From: a virus
Direction: 5' to 3' (one strand)
Length of the DNA stretch: 37,560 bases
IMG/VR virus record: IMGVR_UViG_3300042294_002561
Span: 1 to 37,560 of that record
Below are positions 16,971 to 25,100 of the stretch, piece by piece. Below the pieces are notes generated by a model that saw only the letters and a program-made list of their open reading frames with translations, did no database searches and was not told the DNA's origin. Every line of letters starts with the position of its first letter. Position 1 is the first letter of the stretch. The position numbers were made by a program, and so were the translations under genes.

Positions 16971-19103
16971 ATGGCTGAATTCCAGTTCTATCGTCCTCAG
17001 GTCAACGCCCTCGAGCAACTCTGGTCGAAGTACGTCGACACGCAAGCAGCGCTCGGCGGAGCCTTCGAGCGTGGGCTCGCGCCTGGACTCGCTGCGGGCT
17101 TCGAAACCATGAACAAGAACTTGCAGGCTCAGAAGGAGCGCGAGTTCCAAACCGCAGAGCGCGAAGCGGCGGAGGCGGCTGCTGCTAAGAGGGCTAGGCA
17201 AGCCGATATCGCGGAGAACCTACGAACGTCGGCTCGTCTTGATAGTGACAAACAAATCGCGGCTAATCGGATCGAAGCTGAAAAGCAGCAAGCTCAAGCC
17301 GAGGCAGCGAGGAACGTGCAACAAGCCGAGGCCACCTTTATTAGCTATGGATATGATCAACCGACAGCCGCCAAACTCGCTGCGCAAGTTGGTGATCGAC
17401 AAACCGCTGAAACGGTGATTAAAACTGAGCGAGACGTAGCGGCGAAGGCCGCCGAGGATGCTGAACGTAAGAAGCAGGAGGATCGTCAGAAAAAGCAGAA
17501 GGAAGAGCTTGAAGCAGGTCTGACTAGAGGAGATGCGTTGGGTGCGTTCACGCAGACGCAGCGCGAGAATTTCCGCAGTCGAATCGACAGTAGCGATCCA
17601 AGTGACTACCCTGGATTGCTTGAAGAAATCGGCTCGTTGAATGTTGAGGCCGATAGACGTACTTCACTGCTTCAAGCCACCGACAGATTGCAATCGCAGT
17701 TGAAGGAACGGGAGAAGGGCGGGGCGATGCTGGTATCGCCGAGCAACCTTGAAGCCTATACCAAGGCAACCAGTCTCAGAGATGGCGCCGTAGCCAAGCT
17801 AAGGGACAAGAGGTGGATGGCTACGGCGAGCCCAGAAGAGAAGTCTCGTATCGCCAACTTGATCGCTGATCAAGACTTTGAGATTAAGCGACTCACAGGA
17901 ATGGTCGGCGCTCGCGATCCCGAGTTCGTGGCGCAGGTAGCCAAGCAATACCCTGGCCTTGAGCAGCTTATTGGCAAGAATGTTCTATACGGCAACGGCT
18001 ACATTCAAGGTACGCCGCAGCAGAATGCCAACTTCCGAAAGTTGCGCAACGACAGAATGCCCAATGACTTCGAGCTTCAGCAAAAGCTGAGGAGCCTCAA
18101 CGTCTCGGATCCGGCAGCCATGATGGCAAGCATTGCCGCAGGCGTTCCTCTGACAGTGCCTGATGCTTCGGGCGAAATCGCTCAAGTGATTGCCGAGGCC
18201 GAAGAGCGGATCGGCAGGCAGGTGCTGGAAGAGCTGGACATCAAGGTCCAAAGCGTGGCGGTTCCTGACGGCTATCGCGATGTGCGTGCGTTGAGCCCAG
18301 AGGAGAGGAGCGCGTTCCGCGCCGACTTCGCCGCTGCCGCGCAGTTGTTCAGCTTGGCCAAGGGTCGATTGCCGACCATGCAGGAAGGCCAGCAGATCGC
18401 CGCCAACCTTGGCTTGTGGGACATCAACGCTCCAACGCTGCGCAAGATCGAGCCGAAGAAGGCGGAGACCAAGAAGGCGGAGACCAAGCCCCAGCCCAAG
18501 GCGGCGGAGCAACAGCCTGCCAAGCCTGCGTCCAAGCCTGCGGAGCAGAAGCCTGCGGAGCAGAAGCCTGCGGATCAGAAGCCTGCTGAGGCGAAGAAGG
18601 CTGCGGCCCCTGAGAAGAAGCCGGCTGCGGCGCAAGCTCCCGCTGGTCCTTCTGCTGGGCCTCCGCCGCCCGTTGCGGCCTTGGCTGGCGTGCTTGCCTT
18701 GCCCGAAGGACGCCTGCGCATGCCGAGCAAAGAAGAAGCGAAGGCAATCGCACAAGAGCGGGAACTTGAGACCAGGCGTGTCTTGTACGGCAATTCGCAG
18801 CGCACTCTGCTGGAGGGGATTGTCTCTCCTCGGGCCCAAATGCCAGGAGGGACATTGCGTGCGATGGATGCGTTGCAGCAAGCTGCGAGGCAGCAAGCAG
18901 AGAGGGAGGCTTACGGCATGGTCCTTCCGCAGTACACCTCGCAACGGATGGAACGAGCGCAGGCCATGAGGATGCCCGCTGGAGGTGGGCCGGTGATCAA
19001 CGTCCCGTCCACCCAGCGTCTGCTTCCGCAGTCTCTAACGGCACCGTCCGCGACGGCGCCCTACTTCCGCGCCATGCGTCCCATTGGCCCGATGCAGCGC
19101 TGA
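16971..19103 (+). CDS. Internal virion (ejection) protein with long coiled coil
   Basis: A 710-residue protein with GGGAG ahead of the ATG. Residues about 45-190 are almost entirely charged coiled coil (AQKEREFQTAEREAAEAAAAK; AEDAERKKQEDRQKKQKEEL). The middle is mixed helical. Residues about 495-570 form a Lys/Pro/Ala/Glu-rich linker with near-perfect KPAEQ repeats and a PPPP stretch, resembling the periplasm-spanning arm of TonB. The C-terminus is basic and helical. Placement between the 227- and 2978-residue proteins suggests a gp15-like ejection protein. The first 1200 bases are more AT-rich than neighbouring genes. Confidence 0.6.
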   Translation: MAEFQFYRPQVNALEQLWSKYVDTQAALGGAFERGLAPGLAAGFETMNKNLQAQKEREFQTAEREAAEAAAAKRARQADIAENLRTSARLDSDKQIAANRIEAEKQQAQAEAARNVQQAEATFISYGYDQPTAAKLAAQVGDRQTAETVIKTERDVAAKAAEDAERKKQEDRQKKQKEELEAGLTRGDALGAFTQTQRENFRSRIDSSDPSDYPGLLEEIGSLNVEADRRTSLLQATDRLQSQLKEREKGGAMLVSPSNLEAYTKATSLRDGAVAKLRDKRWMATASPEEKSRIANLIADQDFEIKRLTGMVGARDPEFVAQVAKQYPGLEQLIGKNVLYGNGYIQGTPQQNANFRKLRNDRMPNDFELQQKLRSLNVSDPAAMMASIAAGVPLTVPDASGEIAQVIAEAEERIGRQVLEELDIKVQSVAVPDGYRDVRALSPEERSAFRADFAAAAQLFSLAKGRLPTMQEGQQIAANLGLWDINAPTLRKIEPKKAETKKAETKPQPKAAEQQPAKPASKPAEQKPAEQKPADQKPAEAKKAAAPEKKPAAAQAPAGPSAGPPPPVAALAGVLALPEGRLRMPSKEEAKAIAQERELETRRVLYGNSQRTLLEGIVSPRAQMPGGTLRAMDALQQAARQQAEREAYGMVLPQYTSQRMERAQAMRMPAGGGPVINVPSTQRLLPQSLTAPSATAPYFRAMRPIGPMQR
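18527..18596 (+). repeat. 15-bp tandem repeat encoding KPAEQ units
   Basis: Four imperfect 15-base units (core AAGCCTGCGGAGCAG, later units with GGATCAG and CTGAGGC) sit in phase with the reading frame and encode KPAEQ-KPAEQ-KPADQ-KPAEA. In-frame short tandem repeats can change copy number without disrupting the gene, so the linker length may vary between relatives. Confidence 0.8.
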
Positions 19104-19112
19104 ACACTTCAC

Positions 19113-22100
19113 ATGGCGCAAGATCCGAAGAAGTTGCCGCAGGGCCAGCCGCAAGAACAGGCGCCGCTGGACATGTATGCCGGCTCCGGCACGTTCGACA
19201 CGTACCTGGACTACATGGACAGCATGTACGGTCCGGAGACTTCGGACGCGGATCTGAATGCCGTCCAGTACTACCAGAACATCCTGGGTGCCGACATCTT
19301 CGAGCAACCTGCGCAGCCTGCCGCTCCCGCGATTGCGGGCGTGCAGCCGGCGCAGGAACAAGGCGGCACGCTGCTTGATGATTTCATGGCGGCTGGAGAA
19401 AACTTCGGCGGGTCATTTGGCCGCACAGTCAAGTCGATGGTCACGGGAATCCCGCGCTTGATGTTTGACTATGCCGTGAACCGCAATGTGCCGTTCACCG
19501 AGGTGGATGACGAATTGCGGCGGCGTATTGACGCTGAAGCCGCTCGTCTTGGCGTCTCTCGCGATGTCTTGCAGAACCAGCTCTGGAAGAACATCGAACC
19601 GGAGGCGGCAAGCTACCTCCCTGGCATGTCGGACTTCTTGGGCATCCCAGATCGATTAGACAAACGATTTGCTCGACGCCCCCAAGAGCAGCAAAACACC
19701 GTCATTGCAAACGTCGCCGGAGGCGTCGGATCGTTCTTGCCTACCCTGCCGGTGGCATTCATCCCAGGCGGAGCTGGCTTGGCGGCGGGAGCTGCGTTGT
19801 ACAGCGCGCAAGGAGGCTATGAAGCGTACGGGCAGGCGCGTGACGAAGGCGCCAGCTTCGAGGATGCGTTGGTCGGCGGCGCCATTGGCGCTGTGCCTGG
19901 TGCGGCGTCTGGTGTTGCGGCCCGCTTGCTGGTCGCGCAAAGGATGTTTGCTGGCTGGAACAATGCATCCGGCGGCAAGATCGAGAAGATGGCCGATGCC
20001 ATCAACCGCAATGTGTTGACCCGCCTTGGATCTGCGGGTGCGGTGGAAGGCGCCAGCGAGATCTTGGACGAGCTGTTCATCAAGGCCGGAGTGGCATATG
20101 CCACCGACCAAGATTTGCTTGAGTTGGAGAACCTCGAAAAGGACTTGGCCAAGTCGGGCGAGGTTGGAGCCCAGACCGGCATTGCCATCCGCGCCATCAT
20201 CGAGGGGATCATCGCCGGCAGGTCTCGTGGATCGAAGGGCTTGTCGCCCACGATCAACGACAAGCCGATCTTCAACGAGGAGACTGGCGAGCCCTTGCCG
20301 CGCGCTCCCGTCGCGGTGTCGCCCGTCGCTGCTGAATCGTTGGGTCGCGGCGCAGCCACGCCGTTCGGTCCCGTCCAGTCTAGGACAATCGTCGACAAGT
20401 ACGTGCAGCAGGCGACGCAGCAGCCCGACCTGCTGCCCATCGACACGCCGGTCAACGAGATGGCGGCGATCATTGCCGCCGAGGAAGGCATCGACATCGG
20501 CATCGCGACGGCGACGGCGCGTGCTGTGCGCGAGCGTCTCGATGTCACGGATCGCCAGAACCGTCCTCCGCAGCTCACCAACTACACCAAGGTCGACCCA
20601 GTCGATCCTCGCACCTGGTCCGAGGGAATGGACGAGGAGGCCGCGCGCAAGGAATACAACGATGGGCTGCGGCGGTTCGTCGCGGACTACAAGGCGTACG
20701 AAGAAGCCCAGAAGGCTGCTCAAGCGCAGGAGGTTCGTCAACGCCAAGCGATGGGCGGGCGCGGCGTCACGGACAAGGAGCGCAAGGAACTTCGCGCGGA
20801 CATCAACAGGAAGTACACGGAGCTCGCGGCTCAAGGCGAGCGCGATGTCGGCGAGGCGCAGCGCACCTACCTGCGCGAGGTGTATGTCGAAGAGTTGATC
20901 GCGGCGAACAGGCCCGCCTTGATGGCTGGCAACCCGACCGAGTCCGAGTACCAGCGCCGTGTCCGCAGCCTGATCGCACAGGACAACAGTCGCCCCGAGA
21001 TGCGCGACACTCCCGAGGCGCAGAGGGACGCGGAGTTCTACAAGGAGAAGCTGCTCGAGTCCTATCGCCAGCGCGAGGAGCTCGATGCCGCCGAACTTGC
21101 GCAGCTCGAAGCGGACTACCAAGTCGAGCTCGACCAGATCGCCGCCGAGCTGCAAGCCAGGCAGCAGGAGTTCTTGGCTGGCGTCGAGCGCCTGACCGAG
21201 GCCGAGGCCCCCGCCCGCAAGGAGGAGATGCAGCAGCTCAAGGACTACTTGGGTCTGCTGAAGCGCGAAGCCGTCCGTCGCCAGAAGGGCGTGCGCTCGC
21301 TGATGAAGCAGCGCAAGGAGGCCGAGCAGGTCGCCCAGTTCGAGATGGAGCAGGCGCAGGCGCAGTTCGGTCCCGAGGCCGAGAGCCCCGAGCGCAAGTC
21401 TCAGATGGGCCAACTGCGGGACTACTTCTCGCGACTCGAGGTCGAGTACGAACGACTGAGCAAGGGGTACGCGGAGGCGGCAAAGCAGCGCAAGCTGACC
21501 ATCGAGCAGGCCGAGACGGCCCAAAAGGAACTCAACGAACTATTCACCGGCGGGATGGAGACCGCCGAGCGAGACGCCAAGCTCAAGGAGATGGAGGCCG
21601 ACTTCCTCAAGAAGTACGGCACGATGGAGGGCGCGCCTGTTCGCACGGAAGAACAGGAGGCGGCGTACGCGGAGTTCGAGGCGGCGCGGTCTGGCTTGGT
21701 GCAGGCGTTCGAGACGGCAACCGACGACGCCAAGAAGGCGCGCGATGACATCGAGGCGATCAACTTCAACATCAGCTCGATCCAGAAGGAGATCAGAGCC
21801 GAGCTGGCCGCAGGCAATCCCGCCCGCATCAAGGAGCTGCAGGGCACGCTGAAGCAGGCGCAGGATCTGCTGAAGCAGAAGCAGAAGGAAGAGACCGAAG
21901 CCACCAAGCGGGTGCGCGAAGCACGCGACAACCTGCAAAGGGATCCGAACTACATCGCCTCTGACCGCGAAGGAGAGATCGCTCCCGAGCGTTCGATCGA
22001 GCCAACGGCTGCATCGGTCACGGTCGCACCGAGCGCGCCTCCGCGCATCGCCAGCTTCTTCAGCGGCATGGGCACCGTCGAAGCCATGCTCGGCAAGGTG

Positions 22101-25100
22101 TCGCACGTGCTTGCCGTCGAGCACGAACAGGACATCGTCGATGCGTACAACGAAGCGCATGGCACCAAGTTCCAATCGGCCAGCGTCTTCGATATCAACA
22201 TCGACGACGTCAAGGATGCGAACCCAGACCTGTTCCATGCCTCGCCCGTCTGCAAGGAGTTCTCGGTCGCCAAATTCGGCCAGCGCAATCCCGATGTCGA
22301 TGAGGTTCGAAGCGCGCAACAAATCGCGAAGGTGATTCGCGAGGTTCAGCCGCCGGCTGTGACGATCGAGAACGTCCCAGGCTACAACGACTTCCCGCCG
22401 TTCCAGAACATCGTGTCGGCGTTGAAGGAAGCTGGATACAAGTACCGCATCTTGATTGTAGATGCGGCGGATTACGGCGCCGCGCAAAGACGCGAACGTT
22501 TGATCGTGCAGGCGGTGCGCAGCGGAGAACTGCCGCCGGTGCCCGAGAAGACTGGACCTGCCGACTGGTACGAGCAGACCAAGGATCTGCTCGCCTCCGC
22601 AGAAGAGTCTCCGATGGGGCCGGACGAGCTTGCTCGGATCAAGTCGATGATCCAGAAGGGCACGCTCGATGGAACCAAGCCGATCATCACGATGGGCGGG
22701 TCGGCGTTTAAAGGCAAAGCAAATGCCTCTAACAGTGGAGGCCCAGCGCCTACGTTGCCTGCTTCGCCCAATCAGGTCGTTCGCGTCTTGTTCCCAGATG
22801 GCCGAACCGTCAGGGTTCCAAGCCGAGCCTTGGCCAGGCTTCAAGGATTGCCTGATTTACTGACGTTGCCGGCCAGAGCCACGACCGCCAAAAAGGTGCT
22901 CGGCAATGGCGTGCATGGCGTCATCACCGAGAAGTTCATTCGTCCTCTGCTGCCGGCGTCTGGCCGCTCCGAGGCCAAGCCGGTTGCTCCCGTCACGTTG
23001 CAGGACAAGGACAGGCCGGTCCCTGCCGCCAAGAACAAGTACGCGCTGACGGACAAGGATGCCGGCGTGATGCTGGCTCGTTCCATGCCGGAGGTGTATG
23101 GGTCGGCGAACCAGCAACGTCGCAACGGATTGCAGCGCGCGTTGCAGGTCGTGGCCGAGCCTGGCAGGGAGTACGTGACGATCGACGATGTGTTGAACGT
23201 CATCCCCGGCAAGAAGGACGAGAAGCTGCAGGATCGCCGGCTGCGCGTGCAGGAGTATCTTGCGACGCTGGTCCAGGGCGGACTGATCCAGCCGGTGGAT
23301 GGCGGCGGGCAGCGCACGTACCACCTGACGCTCGCCACTGCGGAGTCCCTGCGGAAGGAAGCGACGCCGCCTGCGCCGACGCCTCAGGTCCAAGCTGCGC
23401 CTGCTGCTGCTGCGGCCAAGCCGCCTGTTGTTCTTGAATTTAAGACAGGCCCGCAGAAAGGGATTTGGCTTGAAGTATATGGGCGAATCCAAGATTTGCC
23501 AGACAATGAAGACGTCGTTGAACAGTATGGACAAGACGTAATCAACGAACTTGTTGCGCTTGATGACGCTGCAAATTCAATTTCAGTTTCTAATAAAGCA
23601 GCCGATCTGTTGCGTGAATTGTTTGATGATGCGCGCTCTATGATTGAAGGCGCAATCCAGAGTAAGATTTATGAGCATGGAACTGACAACTCTGGCAAGC
23701 CTGTAACTCGGCAGAAAATCGAAGCGGAGTACAGGATCTATGAAAAGTATCTTGAACAGCTAGACCGCGCATTGAATGCGCCAAGCGCTCCGCCGAGCGG
23801 GCCAGTATTCGGCAGGCCAGGGGCGCAGCCTGCGATTGGCAAGGTGCAGCGCATCGGGCCGGAGGCGGTGGTCGGACAGCCGGCGCCAGGCAAGACCCCG
23901 TACCAGTACCGCATCGAGGCTGCGCTCAAGGCGTCGGTCAATGCGATGGACATGGACTTCGTGGCGCCGGAAGCGCGCCTTGAGGTCGGGGTCGCGACGC
24001 AGCAGACGATCGACAACATCGAGCGGGCGAGCGACCAGCAGTTGTTGCAGATGATCGACTCGAGCCAGCCGCTCGGGTTGCAGGCGGTCGCGGACGTCAC
24101 CGAGATGGATCGGTTCGGGCAGCCGATCGTCAAGAGCGTGAAGGTGGAGGTTCGCGCCCTCGACAAGAAGATCACGACCGCCGTGCAGTGGATGGCGCAG
24201 CGGGTCTTGGCGGCTGGCGAGCTGCGCAGGCGTGCCGCGTTGGCTGCGTTGAACGCCGACGTGAAGCGGTCGGAGGCTGCGCGTGGCGCGCCGTCCACAC
24301 CGGGCGGCAAGTTCGGACGACCGCGCCAGTTCTACGATGCGACGACGGGCAAGGAGATGCCTGCCGACGTGCGGCGTGGCCAGCCCATCATCGACCTGCA
24401 GGACTCGCCCGGCAACGAGGGATTCGGCCTCACCGGCACGATCGAGGACACGCTGGACAAGCCGCAGGGCGAGCCGGTCAACAAGCTGCAGCTTCGCGAC
24501 GCCGTGCGCCAAGTAGCCGACATCGTGCAGGCCCCGCTCCTCGTGGCCAACATGTCGGGCAAGCCGATGGTCGGAACGTACGACCCCAGGCGCAACATGA
24601 TCGCGGTGCAGTCGTCGTTCAACTTCGTGGCGAGCCTGCACGAAGTCGGGCACGGCATCGTCGCCACGCTGTTCGGAGCGGGAGACGCCGGACCTCGCAA
24701 CCTGGACGACGTGATGCCGCCCACAGTTCGGGCGGAGATGGAGCGGTTGGGTCGCACGATCTACGGGACGACGGTGCCCGAAGGCGGGTACATGCACGAG
24801 GGCGTGGCGGAGTTCACCGCCGGCTACGTGCTGCGCCCCGAGCGCTACAACCGCCAGTACCCCGCCACGGCGGCGTGGTATCAGGACATGCTGAACAAGC
24901 AGCCCGAGCTCGCCCGAGCCATGGGCAACGCGCAGGACTTGTTCAGCTCGTACCGCTTCCAGGGATCCGAGGCGAGGCAGAGGGCGACGCGGGTCGATCG
25001 CGAGAACCCGACCAACAAGAACACGGTGCAGCGCATCTACGACCGGATGCGCGACGTGTTCAAGATGGAGACGCTCGAGCGCAGGTTCACCAACAGCATG

